The notes under the pieces are model-generated. The model ran no database searches. It was given only the letters and a program-made list of their open reading frames with translations, and was not told where the DNA came from. 14,323 bases of DNA from Planctomycetaceae bacterium (lineage in GTDB: Bacteria; Planctomycetota; Planctomycetia; Planctomycetales; Planctomycetaceae), in the NCBI GenBank assembly GCA_020426125.1, contig JAGQQQ010000007.1, forward strand, positions 1-14,323, given 5' to 3'. Positions 1 through 6,749 of this stretch are shown piece after piece (position 1 is the first letter of the stretch; each line of letters begins with the position of its first letter). The position numbers and the translations under genes are program-made.

Positions 1-140
1 GAGAGGTCGGACCACCCCATGTCATCAATGAAGACGGTGACGATATTCGGCGGAGTCGCGGCGTGAGTGAAGTCGCCAAACCCAGAGACAGAAATTGCGA
101 GTAACGCGAGTGCAGTCAGAGGGAACGAGTGGAATGGCAT
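1..140 (-). CDS. Secreted sulfatase, N-terminal fragment (cut by left edge)
   Basis: The minus strand from an ATG at 140-138 reads 46 codons without a stop and runs off the left edge. The first 28 or so residues form a signal peptide: a hydrophobic stretch rich in L and A, then small residues ending HAA. After it comes PPNIVTVFIDDMGWSDL, the classic opening of the alkaline-phosphatase/sulfatase fold. The Asp pair D39-D40 would bind the active-site calcium. The formylglycine motif and the rest of the enzyme lie outside the window, so the substrate cannot be guessed. No Shine-Dalgarno is visible upstream of the ATG. The product is probably exported to hydrolyse sulfate esters. It is divergent from fxsA, and a second sulfatase lies about 3 kb away at 3284. 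The family assignment is firm; the specificity is unknown. Confidence 0.85.
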   Translation of the reverse strand, partial: MPFHSFPLTALALLAISVSGFGDFTHAATPPNIVTVFIDDMGWSDL

Positions 141-524
141 AGCGAACAGTCTGAAAACATTAAGAAAGGACCGATTTTTCCGTTGCCTTTCGGGCACTGC
201 TTTTCGGCGGACAAGACGGAAAGTCGGTCAAGATAACCATCGGCGCGAGATCTCGCATCCGGGAACTCCGGCGAGGAAACCTGGGACAGACAAGGTGACC
301 CTGAAAGCCGTTGGGCGAACGAGTGATCGGAAAGGCACGACTTTCTCCCCCTACGACCGGTATGAAACCTTCCTTCGAGGTTCCGGTTCCAGGCGGCATT
401 GGGAATCCAAACGTGTGGTTACGATCGAGTCCCCTCCAATGATCGAAGCCCAATAAACCATTAGAATCCGCCGCATATCCGTCCCGTTTCACCAAAACCA
501 CACAACCTGGAATGATCGATCAGA
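141..524. other. Divergent intergenic region between sulfatase and fxsA
   Basis: These 384 bases separate the starts of two divergent genes and should contain both promoters. I see no convincing -35/-10 pair on either strand. Open frames cross it on both strands, but their translations are rich in R, P, S and G and match no family I recognise, so I do not call a gene. The one clear structure is a perfect 12-base palindrome at 245-256, listed separately. Confidence 0.5.
245..256. promoter_or_regulatory. Perfect 12-bp palindrome in divergent intergenic region
   Basis: GCGAGATCTCGC reads the same on both strands and does not extend further (C on one side, A on the other). It lies 105 bases upstream of the sulfatase start and 269 bases upstream of fxsA. 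A dimeric regulator could bind it, but a 12-base palindrome can occur by chance and no second copy was noticed nearby. Confidence 0.2.
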
Positions 525-992
525 ATGTTTCTGAGATTACTTTTGCTGCTGACCATCGTCCCGATCATCGAGCTGATTGTGCTTTTGCAGGTGCATCACG
601 CAATCACGGAAATCTGGGGAGGGGGGACCGGTCTGTTGGTGACGGTCGGAACAATCGTGGGGACGGGAATTGCCGGAGCGGCGCTGGCTCGTGGGCAGGG
701 GCTGTTGACGATTCAACGACTGCAGCAGAGCCTCAGTCGCGGGGAGTTCCCGGGGACTCCCATCGTGGATGGAGTCCTCATCCTGTTGGGGGCCGCGCTG
801 CTGCTGACCCCGGGATTTCTGACAGACATTCTCGGTTTCAGTCTGCTGATCCCCGTTTCCCGTCAATTCTACCGAACCCGGTTCCGTCACTGGATTGACA
901 GACAAATTCAAAGGGGCCGGGTTGACATCATCGAGGTTTCCGCCAATGAGAACGCATCCGCGAGCCCGAATCGCGCCCCTCGAGAGTTTTGA
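525..992 (+). CDS. fxsA: FxsA family membrane protein
   Basis: This 155-residue protein has the usual size and layout of the FxsA family. A first membrane span lies at about residues 2-22 (an L/I/V-rich segment with the conserved Pro-Ile-Ile-Glu turn). A second, Gly-rich span lies at about 37-56. A long hydrophobic hairpin at about 80-115 carries the family signature LLLTPGFLTDILGF followed by a Leu-Ile-Pro and a basic residue. A polar tail of about 40 residues follows. FxsA was named in E. coli because overexpression relieves F-plasmid exclusion of phage T7; its normal role is not established. It should sit in the inner membrane. The ATG at 525 has no good Shine-Dalgarno, but it places the first span right at the N-terminus as in homologues. 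The gene stands alone, and its stop is 41 bases from the stop of the convergent lipoprotein gene, with no hairpin between them. Confidence 0.9.
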   Translation: MFLRLLLLLTIVPIIELIVLLQVHHAITEIWGGGTGLLVTVGTIVGTGIAGAALARGQGLLTIQRLQQSLSRGEFPGTPIVDGVLILLGAALLLTPGFLTDILGFSLLIPVSRQFYRTRFRHWIDRQIQRGRVDIIEVSANENASASPNRAPREF

Positions 993-1033
993 GCGGCAAC
1001 AGCGCGTCAATCATGGACTTCTCCCAGGACTCT

Positions 1034-3067
1034 TCAGCCGCGTTCTGACGTCGAAGCCTGGGACAGTTCGGGAAAGGAATCTCGCACGTACTGGGATTCC
1101 CGGTCGTAATCGATGGGAAGATACTTTCGCAGACTGGGTGTAAATGCACGTTCACGTGCCCGACCTCGTGAGAGGCCGGCAATCTGGCGCTCAAGGTTCG
1201 CCTGACTCTTTTGGAGGCGATCCAGACTCTGTTTAAACTTCGTCTGCTCGACCTGAAAGGTCTTTTCCAGCGTCGTGATCTTCCGTTGAAAAGGGGCCAT
1301 TCTTGCGGTGATTTGAGCGGCGCGATTCTGATGCCCCTTGAGTTCAAATTCGGCGGCGGCTCCTTCATTTCTCGCCGCATTCATGTCCAGGCCGATCGTT
1401 CGAATCGCGTTGACGGCCCGTTGGACCCGATTGGAGTCCTTCAATTCCTGGGCGATCGCCAGCTCTTGTCGGGCGTTGGCCATAGAGATCTCGAGAGTCT
1501 GCATCGTCACACCGACGGATCGGACTTCGGCAGCCGAATTCGAAAGATCGTTCTGCACTTCCTGAACATCGCGTTGGTGAGATTCCAACTCCTCCGCGAG
1601 AGGCGCTCTGTCCTGTTGGTACTTTGTTTCAACCATCGCAAATTCTTCTTTGAGCTTCTGCATCTCCTCCGCGACTTGCGCGAGTTGTTGCTCCCGGTCT
1701 TTGATTTCCTGCTCTCGTTCGTTAGCGACGGCCTGATTTCCCTGAGCGATTTGTTCGAGATCCGCTTCCAAAAGAGAGAGCATCGTGTTTCGGCCTGCGG
1801 CAAATGCATCCTGTTGAGAGCCTGCCATCCTCGCTTGCAACTGGTCCGCAAGCCGATCGAGGTCTTCTTGAGTCTTTTCCGACTTGGTGCTCCAGGATAA
1901 GAGTGTCGTCATTTTTCCTAGCCAGTAGGATCTCGCCTCGATGTCTTCGATGGGGACGACGTTCAAGTCAGCTTGGACGAGCGACTCGTCGAATCGTTTG
2001 ATGGCATCCTCAAGTTCTCCCTCGCGATTGGCCGCTGCCAGTGCCCAAATTCGATACTGTGATGCTGGCAGCCACACTCCTCGTAACTTCTTGTCTGCCT
2101 GTTCGAAAGACGCCAGGACGGCATCATAATCCGAGACCGTCAATGAGCCCGACTTCAACTGTCCCATTGCCTCGAGGTAGTCGATTCGGCCCTCATCAGG
2201 ATGCTTGGCGGCTGCCTGCTGCTGTGTGCGGGCAAACGTCGGCTCTTCCTCATCGGAGGAGCTTGTCGCATTGACCACGTCAATCAATTGCCTGATTGGT
2301 TCGAGTCCCACCGAATCTTGACTCTTTGAGGCGAGGGGGATCACGGGCGCCGGAATTCGGGCTGGAGGCTGGTAGTTCCCACCAACCGAGATGACGACAG
2401 GTTGTTCCTGCTGGAGCGTGCCATCGCCCGAACGAATGGACAATTTCAACTGATACTGCTGGTCGGCCTGTTCCCCGGTCGGAGTCCAGGAGAACGTTCG
2501 AGTTGCGGAGTCGAACGCTGCCCCTTTTGGCAGCGGAGCCAGATCGGAATGGCCCGGAGCGCCGGAATCCGTCACAGGCAGAGAGAATTGATGGTGCAGA
2601 TGTTCCGAGGCTCGGCCCTTCAGTTTGACGAGTTGGAGTTGCTCGATAGGCTTCTCACGGACGGAGAGCGGCGCTGTCTCTGCGGGCGTTCCAACAACTT
2701 CGGTGGCCGTTGTGTCAGACGGAGGACTTGATTCATTACTGCTTTCCAAGCGGGCTGCCACGGAAGGGATCTCGGGGGTGTCTGCCGAGGATTCGTTTTC
2801 CGCTGCTGCGTTCTCGACCGCTTGGGCTGCTGGTGATATCGGGGATTCCCCGGGATTGGGAGCCGGCCCGTCGGAACGTGTCAATTCCCCGTGAGCGTCC
2901 GCTTCGGCCGAAGTCCCCGTGACCGAGGGGCTGCTTTGTGGAGCGCAGCCGTTCAGGAACATCACGAACAAGAGTAGAGGGGACCAATACGCGAAATTCG
3001 CAATGCCCCGTGGATTGGGCCTGTTCCGTACGAAATGGCCGCAGCAAGATGATGAGTTGTATTCCAT
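1034..3067 (-). CDS. Lipoprotein with Ig-like domain and long coiled coil
   Basis: Read from the ATG at 3067 this encodes 677 residues. A basic n-region (Arg14, 16, 20) and a hydrophobic stretch end in a lipobox, LNGC, with Cys41 as the lipidation site, so the protein should be membrane-anchored outside the cytoplasm. Residues 42-140 are a low-complexity linker rich in S, A, E and P. Residues 145-228 resemble a putative Ig (He_PIG) domain: LPKGAAFDSATRTFSW then TPTGEQ. Residues 290-420 are mostly helical. Residues 433-635 form a long coiled coil rich in Q, E, K and A, and the tail carries a basic segment (GRARERAF). The start was chosen because GGGAG sits 9 bases upstream and a TTGACA promoter box lies just beyond. 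In-frame ATGs at 3100 and 3268 lie at or beyond that promoter. No enzymatic domain is seen. A scaffold or envelope-spanning role is a guess. Confidence 0.8.
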   Translation of the reverse strand: MEYNSSSCCGHFVRNRPNPRGIANFAYWSPLLLFVMFLNGCAPQSSPSVTGTSAEADAHGELTRSDGPAPNPGESPISPAAQAVENAAAENESSADTPEIPSVAARLESSNESSPPSDTTATEVVGTPAETAPLSVREKPIEQLQLVKLKGRASEHLHHQFSLPVTDSGAPGHSDLAPLPKGAAFDSATRTFSWTPTGEQADQQYQLKLSIRSGDGTLQQEQPVVISVGGNYQPPARIPAPVIPLASKSQDSVGLEPIRQLIDVVNATSSSDEEEPTFARTQQQAAAKHPDEGRIDYLEAMGQLKSGSLTVSDYDAVLASFEQADKKLRGVWLPASQYRIWALAAANREGELEDAIKRFDESLVQADLNVVPIEDIEARSYWLGKMTTLLSWSTKSEKTQEDLDRLADQLQARMAGSQQDAFAAGRNTMLSLLEADLEQIAQGNQAVANEREQEIKDREQQLAQVAEEMQKLKEEFAMVETKYQQDRAPLAEELESHQRDVQEVQNDLSNSAAEVRSVGVTMQTLEISMANARQELAIAQELKDSNRVQRAVNAIRTIGLDMNAARNEGAAAEFELKGHQNRAAQITARMAPFQRKITTLEKTFQVEQTKFKQSLDRLQKSQANLERQIAGLSRGRARERAFTPSLRKYLPIDYDRESQYVRDSFPELSQASTSERG

Positions 3068-3100
3068 GAGAAGTGGCTCCCGCAGTGAGTGTGTAGCCAT

Positions 3101-3130
3101 ATCAAACAAGTTGGCTGCCCTGCCTGTCAA
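3101..3130 (-). promoter_or_regulatory. Sigma70-like promoter for the lipoprotein gene
   Basis: On the minus strand a perfect -35 box TTGACA (3130-3125) is followed after 18 bases by TTTGAT (3106-3101), which matches TATAAT at four of six positions. Transcription would begin near 3094. That is downstream of the in-frame ATG at 3100 and upstream of the ATG at 3067 with its GGGAG, so it supports the shorter start. The match is by eye only. Confidence 0.4.
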
Positions 3131-3205
3131 TTCCTTTTGGGAAAATTTGAGCATTTCTTCTGGGAATCCCTGCCATCCGGAATTTGTGGAAACTCGGTCC
3201 GCTGG

Positions 3206-3235
3206 TTGTCTCACACTCTGCTCGTGCGATATTGT
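3206..3235 (+). promoter_or_regulatory. Possible promoter for the sulfatase-hisN pair
   Basis: TTGTCT (3206-3211) and TATTGT (3230-3235) are spaced by 18 bases, and each matches the sigma70 consensus at four of six positions. The site lies about 50 bases upstream of the sulfatase ATG. It is the best plus-strand candidate in the divergent region, but weak enough to be chance. Confidence 0.25.
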
Positions 3236-3283
3236 CTGGACACCAGTAATTTTCTCGCGACTCACCAATCTTTGCCATCAATC

Positions 3284-5053
3284 ATGAAGCAATCCTGTCT
3301 TGTCCTCCCGATCGCAGTCCTTCTCGTTGGCGTCCTTGGAGCTTTGTTTCCCGAGAGTTCCGAGGCGGACCCATCACGTCCTAACGTCGTCCTGGTCATC
3401 ACTGACGATCAGGGGTATGGCGATATCGCGGCGCATGGGAACACCATGATTAGAACGCCGAATCTCGATCGGCTGCATGGCCAGTCGATTCGACTCACGG
3501 ACTTCCACGTGGATCCGACTTGCTCGCCCACTCGCTCCGCATTGATGACCGGTCGTTACTCAACTCGGACCGGTGTGTGGCACACCATTCAGGGACGCTC
3601 GTTGATGAGCCCGACGGAACTCACCCTGGGCGAAGTTTTTCAGGCCAATGGCTACCAGACCGCGATGTTTGGCAAGTGGCACCTCGGGGATAATGCCCCA
3701 TTACGTCCCCAGGACCAGGGCTTTGAAACAACAATCCACCACGGCGGCGGCGGCGTGGGCCAGACACCGGACTGGTGGGGCAACGACTACTTTGATGACA
3801 TTTACGTTCACGAAGATGGACGCGCGGAGCAGTTCCATGATTACTGCACCGACGTCTGGTTTCAGCAGACGATCAAATACGTTGACCAGGCACGGAAATC
3901 GGATCGGCCATTCTTCTGCTACCTCGCGACGAATGCCCCCCACGGCCCTTACTACGTGTCTCGGGAGGAAAAACAGCCTTACCTTGACGCTGGAGTGCCG
4001 GAACCGATGGCCTCGTTTTACGGCATGATCACGAACATCGACCGTAACCTCGGCTTCCTGATGGATCGCCTCGAAGATTGGCATCTCGCTGAGAACACCA
4101 TCTTGATTTTCATGACCGACAATGGAACCGCCGCGGGAGTCGCCCGTCGCCGTCCTCAAGCCCAATGGCAGGGTTTCAACGCGGGGATGCGAGGGCAAAA
4201 GGGCTCCGAGTACGATGGGGGCCACCGTGTTCCCTTCTTTATTCGCTGGCCGAACGGGAAATTGACCGGAGGCCGCGACGTGAAGACGTTGAGCGCCCAC
4301 ATTGATGTTCTGCCAACACTCGTCGATTTGTGTGGTCTGACCAAACCCGACGGCCCTCCGCTTGACGGCATGAGCTTGGTTCCCGCATTGTCGAAACCTG
4401 ATGTCGAGTTCCCAAGTCGGACCCTGTTTGTCCACTCTCAGAGAATCGAAACCCCGGAGAAGTGGCGGTTATCTTCAGTCTTAACGGACCGTTGGAGGCT
4501 GGTGAATGGAAAAGAACTCTTTGATATCCGCGCGGATCCCGGACAACAATCCAACGTCGCCTCGGCGAACGGCGAAGTGGTTCAACGGTTGAGAGCAGCC
4601 TATGACGAATGGTGGCAGAGTCTGGTTCCTGTTTTTGACGAGCACGTTCGGATCGATCTGGGAAACCCGGCCGAACCCATCTCGCATCTCACCTGTCACG
4701 ACTGGTTGGTGGAAAGCAATGATGCTCCTCTCGTCCCGTGGAATCAGCAGCAGGTTGCTCAGGACTTGGAAAGAAACGGTGTCTGGGCCGTCAACGTTGT
4801 TCAACCGGGGACCTATGAATTGACGCTTCGGATGCGGCCTGGCGGGGTGATTTCGAATCTCCCCCAGGGGACCGCAAGAATGCGAATTGGGGACCAACAA
4901 ACATCGACACCGATTCAACCTGGAGATTTCAAAGCCGTCTTGAAAGCCGAACTTCCGGCTGGACCGGCGATGCTGCAAACGTGGCTGGAAGCGGATTCTG
5001 GAGAATCGCGAGGGGCGTATTTTGTCGACGTTCGACTCCTTGAGACTGAGTGA
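3284..5053 (+). CDS. Secreted formylglycine sulfatase (arylsulfatase family)
   Basis: This 589-residue type I sulfatase should hydrolyse sulfate esters, most likely on polysaccharides, outside the cytoplasm. A signal peptide spans residues 1 to about 28 and ends SSEA. Metal-binding Asp41-Asp42 lie in VLVITDDQGYGD. The formylglycine signature CSPTR has Cys80 as the residue to be converted and Arg84 as its partner. Further active-site segments are GKWHLG (130-135), APH (218-220), TDNG (278-281) and the Lys306 region, so the enzyme looks intact. The core closes with ELFDIRADPG (411-420). About 165 more residues follow, ending in a likely beta-sandwich at about 495-589 that may bind carbohydrate or pack on the core. 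The frame stays open upstream to 3089, but only the ATG at 3284 gives a signal peptide at the N-terminus. No Shine-Dalgarno is visible. The exact substrate cannot be read from sequence. Confidence 0.92.
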   Translation: MKQSCLVLPIAVLLVGVLGALFPESSEADPSRPNVVLVITDDQGYGDIAAHGNTMIRTPNLDRLHGQSIRLTDFHVDPTCSPTRSALMTGRYSTRTGVWHTIQGRSLMSPTELTLGEVFQANGYQTAMFGKWHLGDNAPLRPQDQGFETTIHHGGGGVGQTPDWWGNDYFDDIYVHEDGRAEQFHDYCTDVWFQQTIKYVDQARKSDRPFFCYLATNAPHGPYYVSREEKQPYLDAGVPEPMASFYGMITNIDRNLGFLMDRLEDWHLAENTILIFMTDNGTAAGVARRRPQAQWQGFNAGMRGQKGSEYDGGHRVPFFIRWPNGKLTGGRDVKTLSAHIDVLPTLVDLCGLTKPDGPPLDGMSLVPALSKPDVEFPSRTLFVHSQRIETPEKWRLSSVLTDRWRLVNGKELFDIRADPGQQSNVASANGEVVQRLRAAYDEWWQSLVPVFDEHVRIDLGNPAEPISHLTCHDWLVESNDAPLVPWNQQQVAQDLERNGVWAVNVVQPGTYELTLRMRPGGVISNLPQGTARMRIGDQQTSTPIQPGDFKAVLKAELPAGPAMLQTWLEADSGESRGAYFVDVRLLETE

Positions 5054-5118
5054 GTCCATCAAAGTTGCCCGCTTGAGTTTCCCCAGAACGATTCGTCCAC
5101 TGAGAAGATGGCCGCTCG

Positions 5119-5934
5119 ATGAACGCTTCCGAAGTTGATCAACGTCTGCAGTTTGCCTTGAACGCCTCCCAGGATGCGGCTGGCTTGGTGATGCGCCATT
5201 ACTTGGATCCCCATCTGGGTGTGGATCAGAAGGCGGATCATTCCCCGGTGACGATCGCGGATCGGGGAGCGGAGGAACTTTTACGGAAAGCAATCTTAGA
5301 TCAGTTTCCCGACGATTCGGTGATGGGAGAGGAGTACGGCGAAACGCTGGGAACAAGCGGCTACCGATGGGTGCTCGATCCAGTCGATGGCACGAAATCG
5401 TTCGTTCACGGCGTTCCCTTGTTCGGGATGCTCATGGGCCTTCAGTCCCAGGGGATGAACATAGCGGGGATCTGCCGGATGCCGGCACTGGGGGAAGTTG
5501 TTTACGCCCAGCGGGGCGGGGGGTGCTGGTGGAAGCGAGGCAACTCCGCGCCCGTGAGGGCGTCCGTGTCGTCCGTGTCGTCCCTGAAGGATGCGTTATT
5601 CTGTTTTACGGCCGTTGAGGGGTTTGCTCAGATTGGCCGAATGGACGCACTCACGACGCTTTCGGAAGCAACCCGATTGTCCCGGAGTTGGGGGGATTGC
5701 TACGGGCACATCCTCGTTGCCACGGGTCGCGCCGATCTCATGGTCGACCCCATGCTCGCAGAGTGGGATGCCTCGGCGCTGATTCCGATAGTCGAGGAAG
5801 CAGGTGGCCGATTCTTCTCCTGGTCCGGTGAAACAACCGCCGTCGGAGGGAACGGAATCTCCTCGACTCCGGCTCTAAAGTCGGCGATCCTTGGCTTGCT
5901 CCAAGATGTGACGGACTCCGAACTTTGCAAATGA
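5119..5934 (+). CDS. hisN: Inositol-monophosphatase-family phosphatase, probably histidinol-phosphatase (HisN)
   Basis: This 271-residue protein belongs to the Mg-dependent IMPase fold. Metal ligands are visible at Glu71-Glu72 (VMGEEYGE), Asp87 and Asp90 in LDPVDGTKSF, and Asp217 (EWDAS). The phrasing around the motifs, with VHGVPLFG after the first and WGDCYGHILVATGRADLMVD at 191-210, is that of the HisN branch. HisN removes phosphate from L-histidinol phosphate to give L-histidinol. Alternatives in the same fold are inositol-1-phosphatase and the PAP phosphatase CysQ. CysQ would fit a sulfatase neighbour, but its motifs fit less well. The ATG at 5119 follows a weak GAGAAG. The gene starts 65 bases after the sulfatase stop and may be co-transcribed with it. 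No other histidine genes are nearby. Its stop is 10 bases from the stop of the convergent HTH gene. A 9-base tandem repeat at 5562-5579 encodes an SVSSVSS stretch in a surface loop. Confidence 0.8.
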   Translation: MNASEVDQRLQFALNASQDAAGLVMRHYLDPHLGVDQKADHSPVTIADRGAEELLRKAILDQFPDDSVMGEEYGETLGTSGYRWVLDPVDGTKSFVHGVPLFGMLMGLQSQGMNIAGICRMPALGEVVYAQRGGGCWWKRGNSAPVRASVSSVSSLKDALFCFTAVEGFAQIGRMDALTTLSEATRLSRSWGDCYGHILVATGRADLMVDPMLAEWDASALIPIVEEAGGRFFSWSGETTAVGGNGISSTPALKSAILGLLQDVTDSELCK

Positions 5935-5944
5935 GAACGTCAGA

Positions 5945-6517
5945 TCAGCGCGATCTCGCAGAATGACGAACAACCTGAGCGAGCCCGGACGGGGAAATAG
6001 GACGAAGTTGGACGTCGTCCAGCAAATCGGTAATCGGTTGAGAATGGCCCGGCGTCTTCTCCAATCCGATGATTTGGGCATCCTGTCCTAACAGATCGCG
6101 GATTCCCTCGGCGACGAGAGCGTCGATCTGTTGGTCCCCGGAAATCGCCAGGAGGACGCAGTCGGGCCGACACTTCATCGCGATCGTGCCGGCGTCAAAC
6201 GCGGTCTCCGCCAGATGGACTCGAAACCCGCTGCCCAGTTCCCCCGAGAGGGAATCGGCGACCGCTGGTTCCAGGCGAATGCATAGGACATGGCGCTGGG
6301 AAGCGCCGACGAGGTCGGTCAAGGGAATGCCGTGGGCCTCCATAAACTCAATCAGATTTTGGCGAGGGATCCGCCGATCTTTTGATCCTGGAATCCGATA
6401 CCCCTTCAGACGTCCGGTATCAAACCACTTGGTGACCGTTCTCGGGGCGACTTGGCAGATTGTTGCAACTTGCCCCGTCGTAAAAACGGATGCGTGTTCA
6501 ATATCGCTAATTATCAT
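5945..6517 (-). CDS. Excisionase-like HTH protein with degenerate receiver-like domain
   Basis: This 190-residue protein is predicted to be a cytoplasmic DNA-binding regulator. Residues 11-65 form a MerR/excisionase-type helix-turn-helix: FTTGQVATICQVAPRTVTKW, then a wing with RIPGSKDRRIPRQNLIEFM. Residues 76-185 have the alternating strand/helix spacing of a response-regulator receiver. However, the acidic pair expected near HVLCIRLE is absent, and the phospho-acceptor position after DCVLL is Ala124 rather than Asp. It therefore probably cannot be phosphorylated in the usual way and may act as a pseudo-receiver for dimerisation or protein contact. The ATG at 6517 was chosen because GAGGG lies 8 bases upstream and the HTH begins at once. 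The frame stays open to 6634, but the extra residues look non-coding. The gene lies downstream of a Ser/Thr kinase on the same strand. Its targets are unknown. Confidence 0.82.
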   Translation of the reverse strand: MIISDIEHASVFTTGQVATICQVAPRTVTKWFDTGRLKGYRIPGSKDRRIPRQNLIEFMEAHGIPLTDLVGASQRHVLCIRLEPAVADSLSGELGSGFRVHLAETAFDAGTIAMKCRPDCVLLAISGDQQIDALVAEGIRDLLGQDAQIIGLEKTPGHSQPITDLLDDVQLRPISPSGLAQVVRHSARSR

Positions 6518-6525
6518 CTTGTGTT

Positions 6526-6608
6526 CCCTCGTTCGCCGCAGTCGTGGATGGAGCAAGTCGAGTGCCCAATCGGAAGCGTCGGAACATCTGGTTGTTCGCG
6601 GACGAGGG
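6526..6608 (-). promoter_or_regulatory. Leader with SD and a complementary upstream segment
   Basis: In the minus-strand leader of the HTH gene, the ribosome-binding segment ACGAGGG (6532-6526) can pair with CCCTCGT (6608-6602). The pairing continues with GCGG (6539-6536) against CCGC (6601-6598) after a 3-base bulge, giving 11 base pairs around a loop of about 58 bases. If the transcript begins upstream of 6608, the ribosome-binding site could be masked. The site GAGGG itself is well placed, 8 bases before the ATG. The structure is inferred by eye. Confidence 0.3.
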
Positions 6609-6749
6609 AATCCCGATGAATTCACACAAAGCACCGATCCGGGCCGCGCTGAACGTCAGGCGTGATCCGTCATCTGTCACGCAATTGAAACGGATTGTGT
6701 GAAAGAATGTTGAGAGTGACGATCACGATTGGACGAGTCACAAAACGTA

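Noticed and set aside
160..501. A 113-codon frame on the minus strand upstream of the left-edge sulfatase
   Set aside because: No family resemblance, no ribosome-binding site, and R/P/S-rich composition typical of non-coding frames. It lies in a divergent gap expected to hold promoters.
993..1033. Bidirectional terminator between fxsA and the lipoprotein gene
   Set aside because: The 41-base convergent gap has no stem of useful length and no T tract on either strand.
3068..3268. Longer lipoprotein starts at 3100 or 3268
   Set aside because: The start at 3067 has GGGAG 9 bases upstream and places the lipobox at a normal distance. The others lie at or beyond the TTGACA promoter.
3089..3283. 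N-terminal extension of the sulfatase frame back to 3089
   Set aside because: The extension would bury the signal peptide 65 residues inside the protein, and it overlaps the start region and promoter of the divergent lipoprotein gene.
5562..5579. 9-base tandem repeat (GTCCGTGTC twice) inside hisN
   Set aside because: It is in frame, encodes Ser/Val in a loop and does not disrupt the enzyme; only a small local slippage mark.
6518..6634. Extension of the HTH protein to 6634
   Set aside because: The 39 extra residues look non-coding and precede a well-placed GAGGG and an ATG that starts directly before the HTH.
6660..6730. Short GTGA/TCAC-type inverted motifs downstream of the kinase gene as a terminator or operator
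   Set aside because: Arms are only 4-5 bases long, imperfect and without a T run; not distinguishable from chance.
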